NCBI GenBank assembly: GCA_028554795.2
Contig: CM068835.1
Coordinates: 55,977,219 to 56,041,218 of the forward strand
Length of the DNA: 64,000 nt
From: Sinohyriopsis cumingii
Taxonomy: Eukaryota; Mollusca; Bivalvia; Unionida; Unionidae
Direction of reading: 5' to 3'
This document shows, one piece after another, positions 1 to 8,109 of the stretch. Made by a program: the position numbers and the translations under genes. Below the pieces are notes generated by a model. The model did not search any database, was not told where the DNA came from, and saw only the letters and a list, made by a program, of their open reading frames with translations. Positions within the stretch are counted from its first letter, which is position 1. Every line of letters begins with the position of its first letter.

Positions 1-1669
1 GTTAAAGTCTTCAAAGCTTATTGTTTTTCAATCTTTCTTTTGTTATTGTATATTCGAGCCTAAACACGTAATATAAGGGTTTGTAGTACAACATTATCCC
101 TACCGCAGGCGCGTTCCCTTTATGCAATAGCGCACAACGAAACTGGTTTAAACGAAATCACCCCTCTTGCTATACTATGCCTAAAAATGCCGATGTACGT
201 TATCCCTGAATTTGACGTTACGCAATTTTGAGGAATTTATACATCACTCTTTAATGGAATTTGGATGGACAAGACGCGGAATAACTTCAATAAACGCCAT
301 GTTATGGTATGTGTAATCCAATTCTCCAAAATGACACTTGTAGCTGCCAAAAGTGACTTAGACTGCGTACATGACCTATGTGACTTCTGTCTATATCAGT
401 CTTCTGTTTTCTGTCTTTCCATGGAATTGAATGAAACCCAAAACTTGGGCCTGGAAGCAAACTACCGCAAAATCACTAAGACCACTTTCAAAAAGCACAT
501 AAAAAAACACAAAGAAAGCGAAACATCAGCAATTGAAAATATTGTACATGATGATGAGGGAATGTCCTAATCCAGATTCATATTTGTGTAACGATACCAA
601 ACTCTTCGTAGTATCTCGACATTCCCATTGATTATATTCAATATTGTCATTGATTACTGAATGCATAATTGATTCTACTATTATCTCCCGCTCTATTTGT
701 GTTAATCAATTTGTACAAGATTACAAGGGTATTGTAATGGCCAGTATTATTTGCTTTTCATTAAAGGAGTGTGTTTATCATATATCTTCAGGGTGAATTA
801 CTGCTCCAGTGTTCATTTCAACTCTTTCAACCGTCACATCTGTTTAAAGTGTTATTCATCTTGCTATGCTGAAAACAAATTTGCACAGCATCAAATGAAT
901 AGCGAAGTGACTAAGAGCATCACTATACTGTAACTTCCAAAACATGTAAGTTACAGTTCGGTTTCGAGGCTACTCCACCTAATTTATTATAACTTAAGCA
1001 ATTTAAAGCTGACTCATCACCAATAAAATGTAAACAGCCCGCAAATTTCAACTTGGTCTTGCAATGATTTTCAAACATAATATGGAAGACAGGCTTCATG
1101 ACAGTCACCAGAACAGACCAAAGGTTCATGAAGGAATTAGCAAAACATAGAAGAAAAGAGAGGTTCCAAAACAAAAACTTGGGGAATAAACAGACAAACA
1201 CTAATTTAAAAGTCAATTACAGAGACACCATTTATTTTGTTAAAAAATACACTAAAATCAATCTTTACGTAATAAATACGAATTCCTAGCCGATAAACTA
1301 AATCTCAAACATCAGATAACAATCTAGATAAAATCCGACGCAGCAACTACACATGTTGAGCACAAATACACATGTGAATAAGCCGCAAACGTGTACTTAG
1401 AGCTATCAAACTTCATCCTAAAGCCACATATACATATTTAACACAGAACAACACAAATAACTCGACAACAGTATACTCAAAAGGGCTATGTAAATTGCTA
1501 TGATCTAGTTCGTTGGAATATTAGTCTCGTAACTCCTGGATGCATGCAACTGCAAAGTGGCTAATGTGCATCATTATCAAAATATAAAATATAGCACTTA
1601 AAATAAATAGAAATAGTAGGTCTTCTGTACTCAGTGAATACTTACTCGCATACTTATAATGAACTTACA

Positions 1670-1765
<96 letters not shown>

Positions 1766-2398
1766 TAAAGATGTATAGCAACAGTGAAATTAAATTTTGC
1801 CTTCATTAATTTAATATAACTTCTTTATTCAGTTTCATTGAATTTAATTTAGTTTAATATTATTAAACTTTTTAGTTACTTTCAAGTAGTTTAGTATACT
1901 CTGGCGTTAATTTTCAAAAACAATTCCAAGAACCAAAGACCAACAAAATGCACTATTATCATTAATAACACGGCAATCTTAGAGAACTTAAATTTCGCTC
2001 ATATTTGATCGTGCACCTCACCCCCACCACCAAAAAAAAAAAACATTTCATATTTCGCAAGACTAAAGTAGAGTTTGAATCTCGGGATGTCAGGGGTAAT
2101 GTGCTGGTAATCATTTAATGTCATAGAGGCGTCTTCACCGATTGAATACATTGCAGCAGCTGATTCTACGTAAAGAAGCACTTAAAGCCCGTTATTTACA
2201 TAAAATACAAGGTATACCTAATCTGACTGATTTATTTATTGGTAGAACACTTCGTCCTCCATCCAGGTAACAGAAGGAATAACTACTACTTGACTAACCA
2301 AGGCAATTAAGATCCCATGTCACAATGCTAATTTATAATCTTGGCCCCATTTAATTCATTTCACGTGAATTTAAGACATCTTTATAAAAGTTATAACG

Positions 2399-2431
<33 letters not shown>

Positions 2432-2861
2432 GTACCACACGTATACATGTAGCCATTTTAGGATCAGCGATGAGATATTTTAAGAATAAGAAAATATGTT
2501 GATCAGCCAGAGATAAACCATGACATATTAAGACAATATATTTCTATTTGGATTCTGAGGAATCACAATTTTGGAGATGGGTACATACAACAACAAAAAA
2601 GTTCTATATTAGACAAACATTTAATAAAATTACTTGTAAGTATTCAAGGGTATAGTCTGATTTATAATTAAATATATCACTGAAATAAAAATCAGGCTAG
2701 TAAAATATTACTGTTTCTTGATCGACATTGAATTCAAAGGTAAAACGTAACAGTTGATTTGAAATGACTTATACCTGAAATGGTCTATATAAAACTGTGA
2801 AATATGTTTCAATTATTTTACTGCAATCTTCAATAAAGTTGTTAAACTGCACCACTAAAAC
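1..2861. other. AT-rich flank, no supported gene
   Basis: Only short ORFs (up to about 100 codons) occur, with no recognisable domain and no convincing splice structure. The stretch holds a long TA microsatellite and a short ATT run near 2400-2431. It ends at the left target-site copy of the Polinton. Confidence 0.6.
1672..1764. repeat. (TA)n microsatellite
   Basis: About 46 uninterrupted TA units. Similar TA tracts recur at 34031-34060, 39954-40094, 47253-47317, 51182-51261, 52456-52538 and 57606-57683, so this is a genome-wide habit of the host. Confidence 0.97.
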
Positions 2862-2867
2862 AAGGTG
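2862..2867. repeat. Left target-site duplication AAGGTG of the Polinton
   Basis: The six bases AAGGTG directly precede the left TIR and are repeated exactly after the right TIR at 21770-21775. Six-base duplications are the hallmark of Polinton integration by their retrovirus-like integrase. The duplication fixes the element borders to the base. Confidence 0.95.
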
Positions 2868-2922
2868 AGTAGTGAAGGGGGATACTCTACGGACAATGGG
2901 AATTAGCATTACAGAACCCCTT

Positions 2923-3094
2923 GGGACAATCTACGGACAATGGAAATTTAACATGGCGAAAAATCGTGGGACAATCTACGGACAAGGGGAATTTAACATG
3001 GGAATAAATCGTGGGACAATCTACGGACAAGGGGAATTTAACATGGGAATAAATCGTGGGACAATCTACGGACAAGGGGAATTTAACATGGGAT
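2923..3094 (+). repeat. 45-bp tandem repeat inside the TIR, nearly four units
   Basis: Units begin at 2923, 2968, 3013 and 3058, each starting GGGACAATCTACGGACAA and followed by an AATTTAACATGG-type segment. The period of 45 is a multiple of three, which creates spurious open frames on both strands. The same array is inverted in the right TIR, and a diverged version (GGGACTGTCTAGGGACAA) is in the TIRs of the older copy. Subterminal arrays of this kind may bind integrase or replication proteins; that is inference. Confidence 0.93.
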
Positions 3095-3145
3095 TTTTTA
3101 AAAAAAAAATTTTTTAAAACAAAAGGGGTAGGCAATTCAAAGACT

Positions 3146-3184
3146 ATCTCTTTTCGAGAAATATGGCTGGCCCTGAAAAGGGCC
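3146..3184 (-). terminator. Histone-type 3' stem-loop plus purine HDE (left TIR)
   Basis: On the minus strand 3184-3169 reads GGCCCTTTTCAGGGCC: a 6-bp stem with a 4-nt loop, preceded by CCCAAA and followed by AGCCA. This is the consensus of the metazoan replication-dependent histone mRNA 3' end. Fourteen bases further, 3155-3146 reads GAAAAGAGAT, matching the U7-pairing histone downstream element. It lies 25 nt beyond the stop codon of the gene at 3590-3210. Confidence 0.85.
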
Positions 3185-3209
3185 TTTGGGTTTTCTTCTT
3201 CTTCTGCTT

Positions 3210-3590
3210 CTAATTTCTTCTTTTCCTCCACCAACTTCTTATTTTCTCACCTACACTCTTTTTCTTCTTTTTTTTCTCCTCCTCTTCTTTCTTCTCTTCC
3301 TCCTCTTCTTCTTTCTTCCTCTTCTCATTTTCTTCTTCTTTTTCAATTTTTTCATTCCATGCTCTCATCCTTGTCCTTTCTTCTTCATCCTCCTTCTCCT
3401 CCTTTATTTCCTTCATTACAGCACTTATCATATCCTTTGCTTTTCTTAAATTATTAATTTCCATTTTTACTCTATGCGGACTATAAGAATAGTGATCTTC
3501 AACTAGTCGTACGAGCATTTGTTCTATCATTCCCAAATTGTCAAGGACGTCTTGCAATGATTGAAATTTATCCAGGTGGTTTGAAGCCAT
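3210..3590 (-). CDS. Small accessory protein, helical with charged single-helix tail (126 aa)
   Basis: Family not recognised. Residues 1-60 look like a small helical domain (MASNHLDKFQSLQDVLDNLG and on). Residues 60-115 are almost entirely Glu, Lys and Arg, as in a stable single alpha-helix or coiled coil, and the end is basic with a WW pair. A diverged relative at 34113-34624 keeps the N-terminal pattern (MLVRL, YS.HR.K.EI), which supports a real gene. A TATA-like TATAAG lies near 3636 and the shared upstream motif at 3651-3670. The mRNA would end at the histone-type stem-loop. It is the outermost left gene and is transcribed toward the terminus. Function unknown. Confidence 0.7.
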   Translation of the reverse strand: MASNHLDKFQSLQDVLDNLGMIEQMLVRLVEDHYSYSPHRVKMEINNLRKAKDMISAVMKEIKEEKEDEEERTRMRAWNEKIEKEEENEKRKKEEEEEEKKEEEEKKKKKKSVGEKIRSWWRKRRN

Positions 3591-3630
3591 CTTCTATGAA
3601 GAATGGTTTGAACGACGAATACTGTGGGTT

Positions 3631-3739
3631 CTTATACGAAAAGCGCGAACGTGAAGGAAAACATCCCCCTAAAACATAAAATGGATCTTACCTAGATCAT
3701 GGCCCAACATCGCGCGTACGTGAAGGAAAACATCCCCCT
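3631..3739 (-). promoter_or_regulatory. Promoter with TATA box and two copies of the shared accessory-gene motif
   Basis: Reading toward the 3210-3590 gene, the motif GTGAAGGAAAACATCCCC (in + orientation) occurs at 3651-3670 and 3720-3739, each preceded by a GCG-rich CGCGNACGTG-like end. A TATAAG box follows at 3631-3636. The same motif sits next to TATA boxes at 4455, 34656 and 36896, so it is probably the binding site of one activator. I could not assign it to a known factor. Confidence 0.6.
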
Positions 3740-3944
3740 ACTTTCTCATTTTATATAATATAACCCTAACTATACTCTCCACATTTGCTAAGAAACCCAT
3801 AATCTACTATTCACACTAACATACCTGAGCTCTTACAAACACAAACACACTAACACACAAACGCATACCCTCACACTATCTTAAAAAAGAGTTAGTGTTT
3901 ATATACACACTACTCTACCTACACACATTGGCAAATCTATCGTT
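3740..3944. other. Non-coding spacer between accessory genes
   Basis: The stretch is AC-rich and AT-rich (ACACACTAAC-type runs) with no ORF. It carries the end of the upstream motif block on one side and the histone downstream element of the next gene on the other. A comparable AC-rich spacer lies at 4560-4670 and in the older copy near 34900-35000 and 36985-37140. Confidence 0.5.
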
Positions 3945-3983
3945 ATTTCTTTTCTAGAGTATTGGGTAGCCCTGAAAAGGGCT
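3945..3983 (-). terminator. Histone-type 3' stem-loop plus HDE of the 122-aa gene
   Basis: The minus strand 3983-3968 reads AGCCCTTTTCAGGGCT followed directly by ACCCA, a perfect histone-class stem, loop and 3' flank. AGAAAAGAAAT at 3955-3945 is the purine-rich downstream element. It lies 30 nt after the stop codon at 4014. The stem sequence differs from the TIR copy by a compensated end pair (A-T for G-C), so pairing rather than base identity is conserved. Confidence 0.85.
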
Positions 3984-4013
3984 GTTTTTTTTTGGAACTT
4001 CATGGGCACCTGG

Positions 4014-4382
4014 TTAATGGTGGCACCTTCCAGGCCTGGCGCCACATACACATCTTATCCCCCAATTACTTTTTACCTTTTGGGGGGAGAGAGCAGAGGC
4101 AGGATATGTCGCTTCAGAATCCCAATTTTCACTCTCTGGGATTCTGAAATTTTTTCTTCTCTCCTTTTCCTCCTCCTCTTCTTTGTATCTTCTCTCCTCC
4201 TCTTTATATCTTCTTTCCTCTTCTTCTTTATATCTTCTCTCCTCCTCTTCTTTGTTTCTTCTTTCCTCCTCTCTTATCCTTCCCTCCTCGACAATGGCTT
4301 CAGCGGCCAGTTCATTTAATATGCGCCTGGCATATTCCAGATGCACATGAAGTTCCAACAGTTTCTCCAGTCTCGTGTTCAT
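4014..4382 (-). CDS. Accessory protein with ER/K-rich single-helix repeats (122 aa)
   Basis: Family not recognised. The N-terminus (MNTRLEKLLELHVHLEYARR) is predicted helical. Residues about 33-76 form repeats of the type EEERRYKE, expected to be a single alpha-helix or coiled coil. The C-terminal 40 residues are Cys/Gly-containing and less regular. A degraded relative with the same N-terminal pattern is at 35060-35617. The promoter has TATAAAAT at 4434-4441 and the shared upstream motif at 4455-4473, and the transcript would end at the stem-loop 3983-3968. Function unknown. Confidence 0.65.
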   Translation of the reverse strand: MNTRLEKLLELHVHLEYARRILNELAAEAIVEEGRIREEERRNKEEEERRYKEEEERRYKEEERRYKEEEEEKERRKNFRIPESENWDSEATYPASALSPQKVKSNWGIRCVCGARPGRCHH

Positions 4383-4433
4383 TTTTGGTGTTGATCAATC
4401 AACAAGGGTAGCTGGACTGCCGAACGAGTTTCA

Positions 4434-4473
4434 TTTTATACTGAAAGCGCGTACGTGAAGGAAAACATCCCCT
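4434..4473 (-). promoter_or_regulatory. TATA box and shared upstream motif of the 122-aa gene
   Basis: Read on the minus strand, TATAAAAT at 4441-4434 lies about 50 nt before the start codon. The conserved motif (GTGAAGGAAAACATCCCC on the plus strand, 4455-4473) lies just upstream, with a GCGCGTACGTG edge. A further conserved element GCGCGGACCTAAA near 4525 recurs at 36958 in the older copy. Confidence 0.6.
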
Positions 4474-4672
4474 AAAAACATAAAATTCATCTTACCTAGA
4501 TCATGACAAAAAAACAACAACAACGCGCGGACCTAAAAGAAACACTCACTCACGTTTTTATGCTACCCATCACTTCAATAGACTATCCACATACGCAAGG
4601 CAATCCAATCTAACCCCAAATATACACCTCAAACAGCCAAAAAACTAACATCATTTTAATCTACTATACACA

Positions 4673-4993
4673 TCAATCTATTTTTTCACTTACAAACACA
4701 ATTACACAAACACACAAACTCATACCCTCACATTCTTGACTCAACATCAGGCATTTATCGTGTTGAATTTGACTGGGATGATCGTTTTGACATCCATAGC
4801 AATTTTTCTTGATCAATTCCGTTATTTTGTCGACCAAGTGTTTGGCAAAACAGGAGACTAAATGGGCTTCTTGTTCTGGCCATCTCGACTTCATCATGAC
4901 AATTTCTTCGTCTTGGGATTCTCCTTCCACGGTCTCCTTACATTCCATCTCCAAAGTTTCTTCACTAGGTAAAGAGGGACAACAGTCTTCCAT
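4673..4993 (-). CDS. Small acidic protein directly downstream of the capsid gene (106 aa)
   Basis: Unrecognised. The start (4993) lies 5 nt after the capsid gene's stop codon and sits in a good CCATGG context. The N-terminal 40 residues are acidic (MEDCCPSLPSEETLEMECKE). The middle is probably helical (about residues 45-65) and holds a CYGC pair; the end is hydrophobic and cysteine-containing. It could be a virion or accessory protein co-expressed with the capsid. No histone-type stem-loop follows it. Confidence 0.5.
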   Translation of the reverse strand: MEDCCPSLPSEETLEMECKETVEGESQDEEIVMMKSRWPEQEAHLVSCFAKHLVDKITELIKKNCYGCQNDHPSQIQHDKCLMLSQECEGMSLCVCVIVFVSEKID

Positions 4994-4998
4994 GGCTT

Positions 4999-6312
4999 CT
5001 AATAATCTAGAATGACTTCTCTCAAACTGTTGATTTCTATGGTATTATCGAATTCTGCATACAGGATGACGTTCACCGTTACATCAGGGTCTCGGTTTGC
5101 AAACTGAATTTCCACACGAATCTGGCCTGATTTTATAGGGTGAAAATGTCCCTCGTCGCTGCCTTGGTCTGGAGTGAAATCGAAAGCCCACAAAGCGTAG
5201 CCTCCTGCATAATCTTCGTACGTAATACCGTGACTGGTGTTGGTTCCTAACTGGCCGGTGGCTTCGTACAGGGACAAGTACGATCTCAAGTAATTCTTAT
5301 TCTCAAAGTCAGGCTCAAAGGGTCGGGTACACAAGGTCTTGCCATCGCGACTGACTTCGATTTTGGACACGCCAAAGTGTTGAAAGTAGAAAGGATTTTT
5401 TTCGGCAGCTCCGTTGAAGGCTGTATTCTCGACCATACCAACGATCAAACGTTTGGGTAACTGTCCTTGAAACAGATGATCTTCGATCATGGATCGCTGT
5501 CCCTTGGGAATGGTGAAGGTTTTCACTTCCACGCGTCGTATGGGATACTTGGCGGTCGTTCTACTCAACGTCTGACTGATGTCGTTTCCCACTTTAGGTA
5601 ACACTTCCACACGGCGTACGTAGAGTCTGGCTTCTAGGATTTTGGTTTTGTACTCGTCAGCATTACCCAATAAATGGAAAGCGGTACTGCTCCGATTCAG
5701 TCTCAGGCGAACATTCACTCCGTTTAGCAAATATTTCTCTTGCAACCACATGTCCAAATGCAAACGGTCCATCAGTTCTAAACTCTGTCCATCTTTGATT
5801 CTGTCTCTTCGTTCTATAAATCCCGCATTGTTTTTTTTGGCTGATGGATCAGTATCGAATGTTTCAAACTCGCCTGTTTCGTCAGCTTCCCATACTACAC
5901 AGGAATTGAGATGAGTGTTCTTGGCATCTATTCCGTACGTCAAGAGATTTTCCAGGTAGGCACGATAAGGGTAAGTATCCATGCTGCTACTGACCAGTTT
6001 GTTATTCAAGTACAAGTCCACTCCACTGAACAAGGAATGCATGAAATTGTTGACGGGAGCTACTGCTTCAGTGTCTATAGGACCTCCAGTCTTATCTAGA
6101 ATTTTGACTTTCAGGTACAAGTAACTGCTATTCAGATCGATGTAATCTTCGGGTTGTCCTTTGATGTCAAACTCGATGGGAGCAGAATCGGCCAATGAGG
6201 AGACGGGGTGAAATTCCACCCATTGGGATTCTTGCATGGTCATCATGGTGGGGGGCATGGCAAACAGATCCAGTTCCGTCTTGGAACAGGCGCAAGATTC
6301 TCGGTGCATCAT
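4999..6312 (-). CDS. Major capsid protein, double-jelly-roll hexon-like (437 aa)
   Basis: Forms the icosahedral shell in Polinton/adintovirus-type particles. The length and the N-terminal layout (a cysteine pair CAC then SKTELDLF, a WVEFHPVSSL strand, and DYIDLNSSYLYLKVKI) are typical of Polinton major capsid proteins. SLFSGVDLYLNNKLV and YPYRAYLENLLTYG at about residues 93-127 are family signatures. The ORF is uninterrupted. The gene is followed by the basic pX-like gene and the penton gene upstream on the same strand, with gaps of only 8-15 nt, so the three are probably co-regulated late genes. Met1 and Met2 are adjacent, so the exact start is ambiguous by one codon. Confidence 0.93.
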   Translation of the reverse strand: MMHRESCACSKTELDLFAMPPTMMTMQESQWVEFHPVSSLADSAPIEFDIKGQPEDYIDLNSSYLYLKVKILDKTGGPIDTEAVAPVNNFMHSLFSGVDLYLNNKLVSSSMDTYPYRAYLENLLTYGIDAKNTHLNSCVVWEADETGEFETFDTDPSAKKNNAGFIERRDRIKDGQSLELMDRLHLDMWLQEKYLLNGVNVRLRLNRSSTAFHLLGNADEYKTKILEARLYVRRVEVLPKVGNDISQTLSRTTAKYPIRRVEVKTFTIPKGQRSMIEDHLFQGQLPKRLIVGMVENTAFNGAAEKNPFYFQHFGVSKIEVSRDGKTLCTRPFEPDFENKNYLRSYLSLYEATGQLGTNTSHGITYEDYAGGYALWAFDFTPDQGSDEGHFHPIKSGQIRVEIQFANRDPDVTVNVILYAEFDNTIEINSLREVILDY

Positions 6313-6327
6313 TTTTTGTCTCTTTTC

Positions 6328-6744
6328 TCAATAATCGAAAACGTCTAAGTCTCGTACGGTTCTTCTTTTCTTGGCCTTTCTCGCTTGAAGTCTGGTGAAG
6401 GGGTGTTTTCTTCTTCGTCTCTTTCTGCCTTGTCCTTGCTGAATGCTTGACTCGGTATCGTGCAGGGCATTTATAGGTGTGTCTCGTCGGCCCAAAATGT
6501 CTTTACCCGTTTGCAGCAAGACATTTTTGCCTGCCCTCATGAAGGCTTCTTTAGGGTTTTGTTTGTCGATGATGACATTTTGGAGAAATTCTTTGCCTTG
6601 CGTCAGTGCCGCATCTTTCAAGGCGTGCAATCCGCGTGTCACCATCGGTTTCAACACCGGGGCCACCGAACGAAAGGCCGATTTTAACATGTCTCCTAAA
6701 CCGTGTCCTCGCTGTCGAGCCACCCCTCGGTACACTGGATACAT
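6328..6744 (-). CDS. Basic virion core / membrane-lytic-like protein (138 aa)
   Basis: The N-terminus is a Gly-containing amphipathic helix region (GHGLGDMLKSAFRSVAPVL, residues about 13-31), like membrane-active or core proteins of adeno-/adintovirus-type particles. The C-terminus holds strong basic clusters (RKRRRRKH and ARKAKKRR). It sits between the penton and major capsid genes. Assignment to a pVI- or pX-like role rests on position and composition, not on a firm homology. A TATAAAAGG-type box lies at 6837-6846. Confidence 0.65.
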   Translation of the reverse strand: MYPVYRGVARQRGHGLGDMLKSAFRSVAPVLKPMVTRGLHALKDAALTQGKEFLQNVIIDKQNPKEAFMRAGKNVLLQTGKDILGRRDTPINALHDTESSIQQGQGRKRRRRKHPFTRLQARKAKKRRTVRDLDVFDY

Positions 6745-6751
6745 GACTTAC

Positions 6752-7690
6752 TTACGAATCGTGAGAGAACCGTTTTCGAAAATGGAGTTTCACCGTGACT
6801 TTTCCTTTGGTGAATGGAATATTTTGTCCCAAATCTCCTTTTATAGTAATGTTGACCGTGTCCAAATACGACTTGCTGACCGGCAAATAGTGAGGATGGA
6901 CAAATTCGCGGTGGACGTGGTAAGTGTTTCCACCTTCCTCGTCAGCGTTTGCGGCAGAATCCACTTTGAAAGGAATGACACGCAGTAACGGTACGGAGGT
7001 GTGTCCCACCACGTTGTATTCCACCAGATCGGAGTACACGAACATCAAATTTAGTCCTTGGTTCAGTTCTACCGGGGTACGAAAATACTTGGCAAAAGTA
7101 TCGTTGTCAGAAATGACTAGTAATTCGCCTTTTTGTTGTTCTACTTTCTTCTTCATCTCCATGTCCCCGCCCAACATGTCAAACAATTCAGGACAAAATA
7201 AGAAAGACATGATTTTGGGCCCCTCAGGAAATTTTATCAGGAAGCGACGAGCTGTTTTGTGGTACTCCAGGGTGACACTTTTTTTGACACTTTCCAAAGC
7301 TTTCAGAAACACACCATTAAACCTGGTGGCTATGGTGCTGACCAAATGTTGACCACTAAAATAATAGCCTGGGGGAATGAACAAGTGATAGGTGGTCCAC
7401 TTTGGATTTTGTGTGTTACGGGTTTTCTTGTCATATTTGCCATGGGTATCCAAGTACTGTTGCATTTGTTCGTCATGAACTTCCACATCAAATTTATTTT
7501 GATTGGGAAGGACATTGAGGACTTGGGTCGGGTGAATCATTTCTACTAAAGCCACTTCCCAATGGGCTTCGTGATCTAAGGGGATGGCTTGAGGTAATTT
7601 GGCCGTGTAACAGCACAACGTGTTGTTGGGAAACACCTCCATGGAACTGTCACTGGGTAAGGTTAAGTAAAATTGGTTTTGGTGACTCAT
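6752..7690 (-). CDS. Minor capsid (penton-like, single jelly roll) protein (312 aa)
   Basis: The size, the gene order next to the major capsid gene and the beta-rich pattern match the Polinton minor capsid protein that forms the vertices. Seen features are an N-terminal FYLTLPSDSSMEVFPNNTLC segment, HWEVALVEMIHP at about residues 42-53, a central PPGYYFSGQHLV loop, and a C-terminal strand pair around VNITIKGDLGQ and KVTVKLHFRKR. Its stop codon is 7 nt from the next start. Its own start codon overlaps the stop of the upstream membrane-protein gene by four bases. Confidence 0.88.
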   Translation of the reverse strand: MSHQNQFYLTLPSDSSMEVFPNNTLCCYTAKLPQAIPLDHEAHWEVALVEMIHPTQVLNVLPNQNKFDVEVHDEQMQQYLDTHGKYDKKTRNTQNPKWTTYHLFIPPGYYFSGQHLVSTIATRFNGVFLKALESVKKSVTLEYHKTARRFLIKFPEGPKIMSFLFCPELFDMLGGDMEMKKKVEQQKGELLVISDNDTFAKYFRTPVELNQGLNLMFVYSDLVEYNVVGHTSVPLLRVIPFKVDSAANADEEGGNTYHVHREFVHPHYLPVSKSYLDTVNITIKGDLGQNIPFTKGKVTVKLHFRKRFSHDS

Positions 7691-8109
7691 AATTCCAGAG
7701 TTCTGTGGCTGTCCGAGGGAATATTAGTGGATGTCAGAGGTGTGTCTCCGCCCAAAATGGGGTTCTGATTGTGGTTGGACTGGTGACTGGCACTGGCACT
7801 GGACACAACGTTCCCGTTCGAGGAGAATTTCAGGGAGGGATTGGGAAGTAGGTAACCGATGCAACTGCTCAATAAAATGGTCCACAATTGTTTGTCTCCT
7901 TGTTGCAAACTCAAATTGGCGATGGCTGCCCCGATGACACAATACACCACGAAGATTTGGCAGAAAAAGACGATTTGCGTTTTAGGCACACGTTCTCCAC
8001 ACCACACCCACAAGGGTTGTTTTTGTAAATCTTGCACAGAAGAACTAGGGGAAGAAGGACTGGTCGACGTAGCTGCGTCTGCTGCTGTGTGAAAGGGCAT
8101 GATGGTCAC
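7687..8109 (-). CDS. Two-span membrane protein of the virion gene block (140 aa)
   Basis: After a Ser/Thr-rich N-terminus there is a conserved-looking core: VPKTQIVFFCQIFVVYCVIG (first membrane span, about 41-66) and WTILLSSCIGYLLPNP (second, about 76-91), followed by a Ser/Asn-rich tail. Short two-span proteins of this pattern are common in Polintons and may be virion membrane proteins. It overlaps the genes on both sides by 4 nt. The exact role is unknown to me. Confidence 0.7.
   Translation of the reverse strand: MTIMPFHTAADAATSTSPSSPSSSVQDLQKQPLWVWCGERVPKTQIVFFCQIFVVYCVIGAAIANLSLQQGDKQLWTILLSSCIGYLLPNPSLKFSSNGNVVSSASASHQSNHNQNPILGGDTPLTSTNIPSDSHRTLEL

Larger units (their letters stand above)
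2868..3194 (+). repeat. Left terminal inverted repeat, 327 bp
   Basis: It matches the reverse complement of 21443-21769 base for base except in an AT-only core, which is T6-A10-T6 here and T7-A8-T7 at the right end (22 bp in both). From the tip inward it holds the 45-bp tandem array, the AT palindrome, and on the minus strand a histone-type stem-loop with its downstream purine element. The inner border is at a GGGTTTT shared by both ends. Confidence 0.97.

Noticed and set aside
265-570. 101-codon plus-strand frame in the left flank
   Set aside because: No recognisable domain, promoter or splice context; composition is like the surrounding DNA.
2872-3234. Open frames of 81 and 115 codons on both strands of the TIR
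   Set aside because: They are produced by the 45-bp tandem repeat, whose period is a multiple of three. The same frames appear inverted in the right TIR.
3651-3670. NF-kappaB site in the shared upstream motif
   Set aside because: The reverse strand has GGGGATGTTTTCC, but it is two bases longer than the kappaB consensus. I leave the factor unassigned.
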